A stretch of 64,000 nucleotides of DNA from Perkinsus olseni (lineage: Eukaryota > Perkinsozoa > Perkinsida > Perkinsidae). A model generated the notes under the pieces. The model searched no databases. It saw only the letters and a list, made by a program, of their open reading frames with translations, and was not told the origin of the DNA. The stretch lies in NCBI GenBank assembly GCA_013115135.1, contig JABANP010000001.1, forward strand, positions 62,001 to 126,000. Reading direction: 5' to 3'. This document shows positions 12,201 through 24,223 of the stretch, piece after piece (the stretch's first letter is position 1; each line of letters begins with the position of its first letter). The translations under genes and the position numbers were made by a program.

Positions 12201-15200
12201 GGGTTGTCCTTGCAGGTCGACAGCAGCCAAGTGCACCACTTGGCGAGGAGATCCAAGATCTGCAGGGAGGGGTTGAGGCGGGGCACCTCCTTCTAGGGCG
12301 CACCTCATCAAGCAGGGGCTTCTCGCTATCATCGACCGTGCGATAGTAGTCCGCCCAGAAGTCGATGGCCGTGACGAACTCCGCAAAGGCCCCTCGAGGG
12401 GCGAACATCTTCTCTGCGAGAAGAGGGGCTACGCTGACTTGAGGAAGTAGCAGGCTCACGAAGGAGGAGGGCGCTGCAGGCGTCCTGCGTATTCACATTC
12501 TGATTCCACTGGTGATGCAACGCCGACACCAGAGCCTCCGGTATGTCCTCGACTGGCCTAGGATGACAACCATGAGGGTGGATGATACCCCACCCCCTCC
12601 CCCTACCACATAGAGTGCTTCTCATTGTGTTGTCTCCTCAACCGAGATCCAGCTGCGGGGACGAGCTCAACGCCTGATAGTTGGGCTGGGGGGTGAGGGG
12701 CCCGTAGTCTGCAGCCCTACCTAGTGCTGCACCCGTCTCGAGAGTACTGCTAGATGAGGTCAGTGTGGCCTGCCTCAGTAGAGACCCAGCAGGCCTGATC
12801 AGTAATGGTAGCGATCAATCATTCAGAGAAGACCCACCTCTGTACAGAGCCACCAGAAGCAGGGCCAGCAGCGCCAGGCCTGCCGTGAGGACGCTGCATA
12901 CACACTGGAGCAGCCGTTGTGCTCACCTGCCGCGGGGCCGAGATGTCGCCCTAGGTATGGCTGGTCGGGGTGCCATCATCCCTCGGCCAGAGCCTTTACC
13001 ACTGGCAGCAGCGGTCTGAACGCACTGTCAAATGACTGACTCACAGCAGCAGAGCACTGGACCTACTGGAGTCACAGCAGTAGGGGTAGGCCCGCATGGG
13101 AGGGCGGCTGCTGGCGATTCCAATGGTGTTCGCCTCGCCACCTATGAAGGAAGTCCTGGAAGGCGCCGTCCCATAGCCGCTTACACCCGGTTTGGCGTTG
13201 GCCCGATTGGTACTGCCCGATGCTCGACTGCCGGGCAGTCCCCTTACACGGCGACTGGCGGTGGATTCCACGGAGATCTCTCGGACTCTAGAACCCTGGC
13301 CACTGGCTGGGGTGGACCCCGTCCGTACACTCGGTACGCCTGACCACACCTTCACCAGAGTGCGGCGGAGAGGCCCTTCCTGTACTTGGTTTGGCAGCAG
13401 CCGTAGCCGCAGAGGACATAGGTGTACTGACGACCTTCAGGCACTTCATCTTCTCCTCTATCGCCTTACGCCGGGCTGCCGTCATCGTATGCAGCTTGGC
13501 CAGTATCACACCTTGAAGGCTGTCATCTCTAGTGAGTATCTAAGGCGGGCTTGATACGGCCAGGGGCTCGGGTACCCTGTTACCAGGTCCCCTAAGCTGC
13601 AGGCCGCCTCCCTGACGGCCTTATCGGACTCATCGAGGCACGGCAAGAGTACAGTCTCCGCCATCGGAAGGAGAAGATCCGCCGAGACGAATGGTAGAGC
13701 TCGAGAACATATACCGAGAACCTTGAAGATATTTTACTAGGGTCGACCTTGGATGCGTCACCTCCCGCCTCCCTATCGGATTCTTATCGTTGATAACCCC
13801 GGCCAGGTCCTCGACGAGGCGACTGTCGAGGGACAAGGACTGGTACTTCAACAGGGCATCGATGCAGCCAGTAGCCTGAGGTAATTTCGTGGCGCGGTGA
13901 AAAATTCCTCCATCAGCCACCGACCTGCCTAAGCACTCCTGCGTTCTTCTCCTTGACCTTAGTCAGCATCGTCAACAGCAGCATCCGGCTGTGCGGGCAT
14001 CTCACCCTCGGAGACCGTTGGCCACCGCGCAGAGAGCACTGAGACGTAGGGCCCTCCTCAGACCCACTCCTAGGCAAGGCCCACCTGCAGGCCTCCGTCG
14101 CCACTGGTATGTTCTGGTCCAGCTTGACCACCTTCATCAGGCACTGTACCACACTGGGGGCTGACTCTCCCAATATCTGAGATAGGGGAGTAATGAAAGA
14201 TCCGACCGGACAGGAGGAGGAGGATGACCATCTTCTTATGCTTCTTGGCGAGGGCGGTGAGCTGAGCTATCGCGTTTCTCTTGTCGTTCCACTTCGCCGC
14301 GGACGTAACTTGAGAGACCTGAACGGGCGTGGACACGACCGGTGTCGGGCATTGACTACAAAGTCCTTCGGGAGCATCTTGAAGATATCTTGAGGTTGAA
14401 GCATGTCATATGCAGCGTCCTCTGTCGATTGGGCTACGGCTCCGGACGCAGCACCGCCGGCCGCACCTATGCGATTGATGATCAGCAGCGGAGCGAAGCA
14501 CCAAGCCCACCTCCCGTCGCTAATGTCGCGCCGTACGCGAACCTCGTTGCTGCCTCTGAGACAAGCCATCACGAAGTGTTGAGGCTCGGAAAGATTCTAC
14601 TTGGCTGGCACTCTCCTAGCCTTTCGCATCGGGTCTTGAACTCTTTCATTTGGTTGTCGGCTAGACCGTTACCACAGGCCTCCACGTCCGGCAGCCATCG
14701 ATACAGCTCGACCAACAAAGAGCGTATCTTTAGGATGCGTGAAAAGCTCGAGTGACCTGGGTGAAGTCCCTCCTCTACCCCGCCTCTCTAACGCCTCTGT
14801 CCGTGCTCCCGCAGGCTTCGACTGCCAAGCCGAGGAACTCCTTCGGGGGCACCACCGTCATCTAGGATACACCCTGACGGAGTCCGAGCGCCCTTGGCAA
14901 CTCACACCAAAGGCCTCGAGCAGACTAGTGAGGGCCGCGAGGCACCCTGAGATCTGCTTATTGATGATACCCTTCGAAGGCATCTTCTTCCCCTTAGGAG
15001 GATTCAGCAGACCCCTCGTATGCTCACATACTGCAACCACCGCCTCCTGAACACGACAGCTCTCCACTCGGCCGCCCTATGCCCAATACTCTACAAAAGG
15101 CTCCGGAGACTCGACGCTGCTCAGCTTCCCCTACGGCTACTACGACCACAGTTATAGTACCACCACTACCACCCTCACCTTGGCGAGGCCCTCCTGGCCT

Positions 15201-16267
15201 TCTATAGCCTTAGCCAAGCACTCCACAGCACAGGTGTGGATCTTCTGATTCCCTGCTAGGTATTTCTCGAGCAGACCGGGGAGGAAGGGCCCGAGGGAGA
15301 AGTTGGCACCATGGGTGCACGCCTGATGGGGACTTTTAGAAGCATCTCACCCGCCTGCGAGTGGACAGCCGAACAGAGAGATTCTTTGCTGGGACGAGCC
15401 GCCCTCGTCAGGGGATTACTCGACGTCATCAGCGCATCTCCCACATAGTCGGACGAGTATCTTTACGCTATCCTTGAACTTCATACAGGAACTTAGCCTG
15501 CAGTTAGCGGATATTTTCTATACTTACGTCATAAAATTTTCAGGCATTCACATACTGTCACTGAGGAAGATGCTGCTGTCTCCTTACCGCGATGGCCTTG
15601 CAGGCTCCCTCCTGACTGCGCGGGTTGGTCTCACTGGTCACAACGCTAGCTCGGTCCACCAACAGTTCCACCGCAGCGGCAGCCTTCTGCTTATCCTCTA
15701 CCCCCTCATCAGTGAATAGTCGATCTATCTCGGTGTAAGCACTGAGGAGAGGGAGGTGGTCCAGAGCACGGAGACCCCCAAGGACAGCACCTCAGCCGAA
15801 CCTGCCATCGCTTGTCCTTCAGACGCTCCTCCAAAGTCATGCTGCTGTAGTCGGGATCCGCCGGAGCTGCTGCCTCGGCCATCACGTCAGGTGGGATACC
15901 TCCTCCAGTGGAGATCGGTGGAGGCATCGGAGGTGCCTGTGGACCTGCCGAGGCCCATCCCCCCAGCTCCCTCCACCCGGCCGGTCCTACCAGCGTCTGC
16001 CCCGTCCGTCGGCAGGCCTACAGGATCTCGCACCTCCTCCGAGGGTGATTTCACAGGAGAGTTCTGCTTCGATGGCGGAGGGGTTATGGCCGGGTCATCC
16101 CCCATGACGGCCGAGGGCTGCAGCAGATCCACTGCTGACGTTCGTCTCGGTACCGCCGCCCTCACCTTGGGTGTCGGGACTCTCACGCTCCGCGGGGTGC
16201 CCTCTTTCTGCGTCACCTCCTCGGCATCAACTGGTGGAATCTGATGTGGCTTTGTGAGTAGATCCAC
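9242..16267 (-). CDS. XMAP215/ch-TOG family TOG-array microtubule polymerase
   Basis: Multi-exon gene read from right to left. TOG1: TLEERLKDKRWQVRL near 15840, KYLAGNQKIHTCAVECLAKA near 15250, then GKKMPSKGIINKQISGCLAA near 15000. TOG2: DMLQPQDIFKMLPKDF near 14400, AAKWNDKRNAIAQLTALAKK near 14260, LSLDSRLVEDLAGVINDKNP near 13820, DKAVREAACSLGDL near 13610. After the helix KLHTMTAARRKAIEEKM (about 13480) comes a Ser/Gly/Arg-rich linker. TOG3/4-like HEAT helices follow (IDFWADYYRTVDDSEKPLLD near 12350; PSLQILDLLAKWCTWLLS near 12240; NDKDAAVREFAQTAIGHFV near 11730). A Pro/Ser-rich stretch leads to the conserved C-terminal domain (RVLITRCIDKLNRNLRNYLV near 9760) and a stop at 9244-9242. The family adds tubulin to microtubule plus ends. 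Exon borders in 10.4-11.6 kb are unresolved. Confidence 0.85.
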
Positions 16268-18076
16268 GCCAGCTGACCGTGGGCAGAGCGACTCAGGAAC
16301 CTACAGGGGTCTGCGTGCAGCCGGCCTCTGCTGCCGCGTCCTGGCAGCATTCCGCCACAGGATGCGCTGGAGTTGGGGCTGCGGCAGGAAAATTGCCTTC
16401 GCCAGGAGTCTTCGCGGTGGAGGCGACGGGCGTCGAGTTCCTCCTCGCCGATTTCTACTCGACTACTACAAGCCACCTCACGTGAATGTCGTTCCTACTT
16501 TCCCCGTGGACTGCCTCGGCACAGCTGCCCTAGTGCTGCCCGGAGTCCTCTCGACTGACGCTGTCTGCTTCCCCTCTCCCGGGGTACAAGCGACAGCCTC
16601 CTACAGAGGCCCTTCGGACGAACAAGGCAGAGTGCCCTTACCTCTTTCCTATCCTCCTCAGGTACTTCTGTTACGACCGGCTTCTCCTCCTCCTTTTCCT
16701 CCTCCGGTCCGGGTACGACTGAGCCCTCAGCATCTGCTACGCAAGATATCCAAAGGAGAGGGGCGAAGGGCTCTGCCTTTATCGTTGTTCCCCTCTTCCA
16801 TTCCCTGCTCAGCGCACTCTGCAGGGTTCTGCTGTACCTCTGCCGCTGGGGACTCGGCCTATGAGACGCCCCTGTGGCCTGGAGGCAGCAACAGCAGCCG
16901 TACATACCTCCCCTTCCTGTTCCTGCTCTCCGCCCTCTGCCTCCTCGGGGCCACCAAAGGGCGTGGCCCACTCCTGGTTGTGGGAAGATGTACACGATAC
17001 TTCAACATCCTGAAGATATCTCCACTCAACGCCAGCTGCATCACCACCAGGACCCTCACCCTCTCAGGGGTCCTCTCTTCCCTCTCCACGGCTCCGTCAC
17101 TGCCTTCCGGCTCGGTCGAGTCCTAAAACTATTACAGTCGAGCTGGTTGCATGAAAAGGACAGCCTCCCCACCACTGTCGCATCTACCTCCCCGACCTCT
17201 GCTGTAGCGGTAACGGCGACAGCTTGCTCCTCTCCCCCCTCGGGGATCTCCGCACTTACGATCGCCTCCTGCAGAGGGCATCTCATGACCTCACCCCTCC
17301 ATTGGCCCCACCTTCCAGCTACGGACTCTGATACCAGAGCGACCCTCTGCAGCTGCCGACTTCACTTGTCTTAGAAAAGCGCCTACAGCAAGATCGTATA
17401 CACCGAGATCGGTTAACACCGAAATCGAACGCCTCCTTTGGAGACTGGGGAGGCAGGAGTTGAGGATGGATAATAATCCAATGACATTGGCTCCCCCACG
17501 CGCTCCAATCATTCTCACACCCTCGGTGCTGCCACACCACTCGAACGTGGGATGGCAGCCTCCCGTTGGACGTGCATACCCTGCTCGCCCCCCCCCCTAC
17601 TTGTATCGTCGCTGTCGTCTCCCTTGGCTACCGGCTTCGACCTCTCGCTGAGCATCGGCTGTAGTGGCGGCCTTCTGGCCTTCTTTTTGATAGTACTCTC
17701 GAAGTTGCGTACTAGATCCATAACCGAGCTACCCCGAACTCTCTCCTCCCTCTCCACAGGGGTTCCACTGTGGCTGTGCCGTCGCTGAGAACTCCGCCTA
17801 CCCCCTGGGGAGGGCCTCGAGGGCGTTCTCAGGATCTCCTTTAACGCCTCGCCTGACCACCACCAGCCCACTGCGACACAGCCGTGACCACGAACGTCGA
17901 GAAATACGCCCGCGGTTGGTGACCAGGTATTATATATTACCAGCGGGAAGAGCGGTATCGTTATTATGGTCTGTACTATTAGCAGCCCCCGACGTATTCT
18001 CATCCAGTCCGGCCACAGCACCCGCCACAGATGCATCGGGAAGGGCCGATGTTGATGATGACGACGACGAGGCCAT
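16268..18076 (-). CDS. Ser/Pro-rich exons: N-terminal extension of the TOG gene or a separate gene
   Basis: ATG 18076-18074 follows an acceptor-like GGTAG and opens MASSSSSSTSALPDASVAG. A good intron (GTAATA...GTCGCAG, about 17938-17869) leads to SGEALKEILRTPSRPSPGG and VMDLVRNFESTIKKKARR, a basic helical segment. Pro/Ser-rich frames then continue to about 16.27 kb, where a frame with TPPPSKQNSPVKSPSEEV joins the TOG1 exon through a clean 46-nt intron (about 15990-15945). So the TOG protein has a long disordered N-terminus. Whether it reaches back to 18076, or two genes lie here, I cannot decide: exons between 16.3 and 17.5 kb are ambiguous because GC-rich low-complexity sequence is open in several frames. 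Confidence 0.45.
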
Positions 18077-18361
18077 CTACCGCAACTCACTTTGTCGGAT
18101 GGCACACAACCCGCAACCCCAATTGACGAAATTGAACTCAACTGGTGGGAGTATGTAACATGAAACGTTCGCTGCGGAAGGTGGCAGACTCCCCCGGTTG
18201 GAGACCGTACGATTGGTATCGATCATCATGGCGTGCGCTAAAGAAACTGTCATACGGCTCGGTTGGGGTCTGGTCTATCGGCCGGTAGTATAGCCGGCAT
18301 TGCGGTGGTCGGTTGGCCAAGTTTACGGGTCTGGATCTCTTGCTGCAAGTCTTCGTATTCA

Positions 18362-20035
18362 TCAGGGATCTAGTGAGGAAGGTATCTTACCTCGAACCAT
18401 GCAAGATACGAAAGAGGTCACCTCTGACTGAGTAGGGCCGAACAAATACGTCAGTGTAATCTCATCCACTGTGTCCATCCTTCGATCATCCATGATATCC
18501 GGGTCGATGAAAAAGAATACAGGCATGTCCACTTCCTAAACCGACCCCAAGGACCTCCATCACCGAAATGACTACACCCGGCGCCTACCTCATGTGGCCC
18601 CAGCAGCTGCTCGTCGAAACAGAAGCACTGTATCTTATTAAAGTAGAGCCCGGCCTCTAGGGGCAACATATGATACGTTGACATACCTGTACTCGAGATT
18701 GAACACGATGGCTGGAGCACGAATGCCATACCGCTCACAACGATCAGAACCCCCTTTCCGGCAACAACCCCGACTCAGCTACCCTCTATACGACTGCGAG
18801 AATCGCGTCGTCGTCGGCGGGCTTCGGGTGACGCGAAGCAGAAGAGTTACGATGAGAAATGCCGGTTGTGAGGGGCGGTACAGCGCTCCCTGAGCTGTTA
18901 TCATTACCTATGATAGGTTTGTTAGTCCTATTTTTAGCTCGGAAGAACGCCAGAGCCGTCTCACCAGGGGTTACCTGAACTAGTGGTGGTGAGAGGAGCC
19001 TCGACAGTTGGCCGCCACCACGCATCCTCACGGTCTACATGCAGTGTGAAGATACCACACTAGGCATATCTTAGGTCGATCATGGGCAAAGGACGAAAAA
19101 CCTCGGACGTACATAGACGGATCGCTGCTCCGGATAGAAATCCCACTTGAGCGTGCTCTGCACCGCCCCAGCGAAGGTAATCTTGATAATTCTGACAAGA
19201 AAAGACGTCATCCGCCGACCAAACCACAGCCGACCATCACCGCTTGCTTGCTTCCCCTTCCTTAGGCGGCGGTTTATACTCCTTATGTCCCACCGTCGCG
19301 AACTGAGACCGACAACTCAACTGCCGAGTTCGAAAGGTTGAGGCGACGTGGTAGATGGGTACTCACGCCCCTCCCGTGGAGCCTTGGCCCGTGGACTTGC
19401 AGTACATGTCGTACAATGGTACCGCTACGAAGCACATGCCAAACATGAAAACCTAAACCAGTGGAATGGCGTCAAGGGCGGACATAGGCGAGTGGAAATG
19501 GTTGTGAGCTTCGGCAAGGAGTCGTCAGTGTGAATGGAAGAACATACCGGAGAGCAGCGACTAATTTGGAGACACTTCGTAAGGCAGCTAACACGACTAC
19601 CCCTCACCGAGGAGGAGTGGAGGGCATGCCCGTTCTAGTAGGTCATAAGGGCAGTATGACGCAAGCCACAGCAGCAGCAACTCACGCCAGATGACAGCCA
19701 AAGGAAAGATGTGTTGACGCTTCTCGTCCGCTTATCGGTCTCCTTCTTAACCTGATGATTCACCTCGCCCTGATTATTCCCGTCCGATGATTCGCCCCCC
19801 ACCTTGCCGTAGAGCCAGCTGCCGCTCCCACCGTCGGGAGCATGCTTCCGCCACCGCCCTGAGCCGTGTACCCGCGAAGCAGTTGGAGCCTCCGTTGCGA
19901 AGGCTCTTCCCAAATGGCGTATCTTAACTCCACCGAGCTCGCACAAATACGGGACCCCCACCTCACGGTTACCAAATGCCTCTTCCCTTCTGAAAAGCTG
20001 GACGCCCTCCACCGAAGCGACTGAAGAGGCCTCAT
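18362..20035 (-). CDS. COX11: Cytochrome c oxidase assembly protein COX11 (CtaG)
   Basis: Mitochondrial inner-membrane copper chaperone that delivers copper to the CuB site of COX1. Exons in transcription order: 20035-19973, 19922-19686, 19452-19367, 19315-19241, 19191-19113, 18974-18908, 18686-18589, 18535-18362; phases all agree. The start, MRPLQSLRWRASSFSEGKRH, is a typical mitochondrial presequence, 12 nt after an acceptor-like TTTCGTAG. One TM segment (SFLWLSSGVFMFGMCFVAVP) precedes PLYDMYC. The COX11 domain follows: RIIKITFAGAVQSTLKWDF, PGETALAFFRAKN, NKPIIGMSTYHMLPLEAGLY and the copper-binding YFNKIQCFCFDEQ, then VDMPVFFFIDPDI and EITLTYLF. A 48-nt intron (18390-18343) might move the stop to 18323, changing only the last residues. 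Confidence 0.95.
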
Positions 20036-20515
20036 ACTGCAACCAAATCTACGAAAGGTGTGGTATTGCACGCATGCACACCCGCCGTGAATTGAACTTG
20101 ACGCAACAACATACCCTGACTTGATAAGGCCTCTCGAGAAAGTTGAACATCGTCGACATTACGCGGAGACTAACATCACGACACCGCTTATAAAAAGTTC
20201 ATCGTCGTCTTCGTATCATCATTATTATTATCATCATCGCCACCACGCAAATGGAGTCAATTTTTTCATCATCCCTTAGAGGAGAGGGAGTCCCCTCGAG
20301 AGACTCTCACAGCAACACCTGTTGCCACGGTCGGGCGATACAAGACTACTGATTATTAAGACCAGACCAGCAGTCGCCCCAAAAAGGGAAGGGGGCGACG
20401 TAGCCTGATTTTTACTAGAATTAAGGACAGAATCGGGGAGGCTTGGAAAACCCGAGTGACCTCGAGGTATATGAGAATGATAAGATTAGAAGAAAAAGGA
20501 ATAATAATATAGATC
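20036..20515. other. Spacer upstream of COX11
   Basis: No gene supported. It holds AT-rich trinucleotide runs (about 20218-20250) and the presumed COX11 promoter. Confidence 0.4.
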
Positions 20516-20818
20516 CTATTCTCTACTGCTGCTATGACCGCGCGCCACGAAAATACGCACGGTAGGGCAGCAGAGGGGCTGTCCACTGACCGGTGTCGAG
20601 GACGGCGGAGTAGAGAACCGCACACGTCGCAATCTCGAAGGAACGGACCTATAGAAGCCGTTTGCTAGACCAGAACAAGCGGTAAGGACTACAAAAGCAC
20701 AGAGCAAGCAGCAGCGAGCTTCGAAGCCGCACTGCTGCTGAACAGATGAACAGATGATGACTAATACTACTACTACTAATAATAATAACGTATCTTGGAC
20801 CGTGGCCACCACACTCAT
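20516..20818 (-). CDS. Small membrane protein with RRVRF motif
   Basis: ATG 20818-20816 opens a frame with a strong hydrophobic N-terminus (TLLLLVVVVLVIICSSV), a second hydrophobic stretch (CCLLCAFVVLTACSGLANGF), then a basic tail with LRRVRFSTPPSSTPVSG. No family is recognised. It is the leftmost of a group of minus-strand genes that share a V-x-F motif in their polar tails. RRVRF fits the [RK]-x(0,1)-[VI]-x-[FW] PP1-docking consensus, but such short motifs arise by chance. Introns may be hidden, so the C-terminus is uncertain. Confidence 0.4.
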   Translation of the reverse strand: MSVVATVQDTLLLLVVVVLVIICSSVQQQCGFEARCCLLCAFVVLTACSGLANGFYRSVPSRLRRVRFSTPPSSTPVSGQPLCCPTVRIFVARGHSSSRE

Positions 20819-20872
20819 ACCGACGAATTGGTACGACGCGGACCGGGTTAAAGCCGGTCGTCGATACCGCAC

Positions 20873-21814
20873 CGAAGGACTATCAATCGTGTAAATTGGA
20901 AATTATTATGAAAGGATAATATATTACTGAAGAGGCAGTAAAAGTTGTTGCTGATGATGTCGTCGATAAGGCCTCTCTCGCGGCAGGGGCCGATCGCCCC
21001 TCGAGAGCCATCAACGACCACAATGTAACAACCTTGCTCGAGGAGGGCACCGGAGCAATGACCATAAGCTCTTCTATCACTGGCTGCTGAGAGCAGCCCA
21101 AATCTGCTTATGAGAGTGATCACTCCGGGCTCCGCTCCGTCGAGCAACAACAGGAAAATGGAACAGCATAAAGACCAGTACTCCGAAGGCTGGAGCAACA
21201 GCGGTACCGAAAGAAGGGTCTCTCGGTGAACCATGCTGCTGCCAAGTAAAACAACAAAAATAGTAACCACGACGCCACAGTCCTCGTCCTCGAATGTCGA
21301 CAAGCTGGTAATCCACATTTATCTACCGTGGGCTGCTAAGAATAGGTTCCCAGTAGGCCCTTCATTGTGTAGAGAGAGCCTCTAAATCGGTATCATCTTC
21401 ATCATCATCAACAACAACAACATCACCATGAGCATTCTTCTGGCCGCATGCTCGTCACGATGTTGTCGTTGTGCTTGGGGACTCCGATTATGGACTGTTG
21501 GACGGGTAACTACCCCAAGGGGGGCAAGGGAGATACAACAAAGGTAGACAGCAGCAGAGGCAGAGCAGCAGCTCGCCCAGGAAGGCGGCAAGTAAACAAC
21601 ATAATATGGAGACTACTACTACGATTGGGCAATACTACACTGTAGGATGGAGTAGCCGCTCGACCACTGCTGAGTATGATGATAAGAGCAGTGAGCTGGA
21701 GTATACCAGCGTGGTGCAATGCACCAGACGTTCTTCAAAGCCTTTGCGTCGTCGTCGCCGATCGTCATACACGAGACAACGACGACGACATCCAAGCGTC
21801 AGCAAGTGTTGTTA
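20873..21814. other. Spacer
   Basis: Two open minus frames (20848-21318, 21077-21316) have patches of hydrophobicity but no motif, and simple trinucleotide repeats lie near 21390-21430. Not called as genes. Confidence 0.35.
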
Positions 21815-22450
21815 TTAGAACGCATAAACTCCTCCTCTAGCGACAGCCTTGGTAGCTGTTTGTTCGGCCAACTTCTCCGCTTGTTTTTCGTCAGGAGCAC
21901 CATCATAGTCCGCCGTTCTACCCAGAGAGACGGAGATCAGGCGATCGTCGTCGAAGATGTACTCGACTTGCTGTGGACGGAAATGGACACTGGCTCCGCG
22001 CGGGCGGGTATCCTCGTCGTAGTCCTCGTAGATATCACCGTATATTGACGCGACTGTGGAACATAGCGAGACTGATGACGGTGAGTGCTTCTCGCACGAC
22101 GCTAGTGACTGTGGTGAATCTGATAGAAGAACCGTAAAAACCAGGGGAGGCACCCTTGACCCAGGTAGCAACTCACCAACGGTGAGCTCGTTCGGACTAA
22201 GCACACTATCAGCCTTCGGAGTTTCCTTCTTTAGAATGCTCCTCCTCGGGGCGACTGGCTTACTGCCTGTACGCCCTCGGGTCATCCTATAACTACTTGG
22301 GCGGACCGGCTTGTCCGGGACTGCCGTACGACTGCACAAAAAGACATGATGATAAGCGACGAGGCAGGGAAGGAGTGGTAGCAGCAGAACGCAGTAGTAG
22401 TACCATCCTCGCATAGCCGGCTTGAAGCACCCAAATACACGAGAAAGCAT
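21815..22450 (-). CDS. Single-pass membrane protein with VHFRPQQVEY motif
   Basis: ATG 22450 opens a 211-residue frame. Residues about 14-40 form a signal-anchor (WYYYCVLLLPLLPCLVAYHH). A basic region with APRRSILKKETPKADS follows, then an acidic patch (YGDIYEDYDEDTRPRG) directly before ASVHFRPQQVEYIFDDDRL. The C-terminus is Ala/Glu/Lys-rich. Spacing of V-x-F then Y followed by acid matches the neighbours at 23.95, 25.3 and 28.1 kb. An in-frame 105-nt intron (GTGAGT...CATCAG) may remove a central segment. Function is unknown. The layout (N-terminal anchor, basic/acidic tail, V-x-F) recalls membrane-tethered PP1 regulators, but that is inference only. Confidence 0.5.
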   Translation of the reverse strand: MLSRVFGCFKPAMRGWYYYCVLLLPLLPCLVAYHHVFLCSRTAVPDKPVRPSSYRMTRGRTGSKPVAPRRSILKKETPKADSVLSPNELTVGELLPGSRVPPLVFTVLLSDSPQSLASCEKHSPSSVSLCSTVASIYGDIYEDYDEDTRPRGASVHFRPQQVEYIFDDDRLISVSLGRTADYDGAPDEKQAEKLAEQTATKAVARGGVYAF

Positions 22451-22927
22451 AATTATAAAAGTAGTATTAAAATAAGCAAGCTAACATGGACGATGATCAG
22501 TACCACACTCAGGGGACCAGAGATCATCGAGAAGCAGCCAAGGGCTGAGGGGTTGTCGTTAATTACACAGCAGCTGAAGAGAAAAGAAGCAAAGGGGAGA
22601 AGAAGAGATTCCAATACGGTCTGTAATAGAATCCGCTAACGACACAAGCAGGGAGACAGGATGGACACAACGATAACCCTAGGATATCAGCCAGCCAACA
22701 ACACTACACGGAGGAGGCGAAGAGGTAGCGAAGTGGAGTTATAATCCGTAGGATTCAGCAAAGGGGAGATGACGACAACAAAGACGGTTGATAATGGTAT
22801 AAACCAGAGAAAGGTGATTGCGGTCGTTGGTAGGCTCATCATCATGAGAACAACAAAACCAACGACCCTGAATGGTATAATCGTAGCAGTTGGCGACGGC
22901 GCGTGTAAGCGCTCTTATACAGCGAGT
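22451..22927. other. Spacer
   Basis: Purine-rich sequence with no supported coding; presumed 3' end and promoter regions of the flanking minus-strand genes. Confidence 0.35.
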
Positions 22928-23626
22928 TCACGAAGCATTGACGTGATGAGTGCCCAGAGAGGCGATGAGACCCTTCGGGGCCCCTTGTGCGCTCGGCAAC
23001 CGATGGAAGTGAGGACGATCTACCAGGACCTCAGTATGGCTTTTTGACCGCTGGCGAACCTCTTCGGGAGGGCTCTCGCTCCCGTAAGAACAGCAGGATA
23101 CCGATTCCTGGAAGTGGACCAACGGGGCTGCCTGCATCGATTGGCTCCGTGGCTTGCTCTCCAACGCTCGATCAGCCTTCCGTATACTAGTGTCGTCCGC
23201 CGATGGAAAGTGAGCTCGCCCCTCTGAACAATGAGAAAAATACACAACGCCGGTACTGCTGCTGCTGCGGGTCTTACTCCACCGGAGTCGCCGATTGACC
23301 TCCTCCCTGGTATGCTCATGACCCTGGGCGTCCTTAGCTCGCTCTGCTCCTATTCCCTTCGGTCCGAACAGAATGTCGAGGCACCCCGGAGTGTAGCTGC
23401 GCCTAGTTCCCCTTTCCGCGTGCTGTCCACTACTACTAGACGAAGGCTCATTCTCAGCGTCGGCTCCGGACGTCTCTTGAATCGGGAGTAACGGTTGGAG
23501 CAGTAGCTGCCTCCTGGGGATTTGGTGATGGTGCGGTAGCAGATCTCATAAGAACAGAACTAACTCCAATAGCTGCGCGAGCAATAGAAGCACATACGTA
23601 AGAGCCTCTAGGCGTCTCCAGGGCAT
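22928..23626 (-). CDS. Membrane-anchored Ser/Arg-rich protein (VHFQ motif)
   Basis: ATG 23626-23624 gives a hydrophobic start (MPWRRLEALTYVLLLLAQLL). A 51-nt intron (GTTAGT...CCCCAG), a multiple of three, removes an in-frame TGA. The frame then runs to 22928 through a Ser-rich acidic stretch, CLDILFGPKGIGAERAKD, REEVNRRLRWSKTRSSSS, PLVHFQESVSCCSYGSES and SPPEEVRQRSKSHTEV. No known domain. It shares architecture (N-terminal anchor, charged Ser-rich tail, V-x-F-[QNR]...Y) with the neighbouring genes. Confidence 0.45.
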
Positions 23627-23952
23627 AGAGACTGTCTCACTGAGGAGACCCTTCCGGACGGCAGTGGACTACCTGAACGGTGGAATCCTCCAGCTCAACT
23701 GATGCGCCGCCATGACCTCAACAGCAGCTGCCCCTTCTCGATCAGTAAGAAGGCCCCAACACAAATCAGTCACTTATCGTTCTGCACTCAGGACTGTAAG
23801 AAAAATCTGTCGTTGAGCGGAGCGAAGCTGATAAGACACAATAACGTGTAGCATTATTAAAGTCATCATAATACTGGAACTGGAGCAAGAACAACAACCA
23901 GGTGGACATATCTCCATTCACGAATGATACACTCGAACCAGTGAGAAATCGG

Positions 23953-24198
23953 TCACCGGACCTCAAACACAACTCCTAGACGATCGCTATTCTTACCAAC
24001 ACGACAGCGGAGACTTCGGCGGGCTTTTCTGCGATGGCCCCGTTGAGAGTCCCGGAGCGGCTCCAGTGTGCGGAGGGTTCGCGGATGGCTGCGTCCCGAC
24101 GAGCGAAGCATGGCAGCCGATTCATAAGTAAGACGATCCGTGATGGGGTTGAACGACACGACCCTGGCAGTGGTACTGGCTTCCGGACGATGATGAAC
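23953..24198 (-). CDS. Exon with RVVSFNP...TYES motif (partial gene)
   Basis: After an acceptor-like CAAGTGTCAG, the frame reads ARVVSFNPITDRLTYESAA and a very basic tail (GHRRKARRSLRCRVGKNSD) to a stop at 23953. The 5' exons are not identified; a frame at 24364-24549 (LGMLPKSKVASLIRSLPSRS) could belong to it. The V-x-F-N...Y-E pattern matches the neighbours. Calling this a gene rests on that similarity and on splice context only. Confidence 0.35.
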   Translation of the reverse strand, partial: VHHRPEASTTARVVSFNPITDRLTYESAAMLRSSGRSHPRTLRTLEPLRDSQRGHRRKARRSLRCRVGKNSDRLGVVFEVR

Positions 24199-24223
24199 TG
24201 ACACTTGTATCATCACCTAAGGG

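Noticed and set aside
16859..17089. Separate gene on the plus strand in 15.7-17.4 kb (long open plus frames)
   Set aside because: The plus frames mirror GC-rich Ser/Pro-coding exons on the minus strand; no plus-strand motif or signal supports them.
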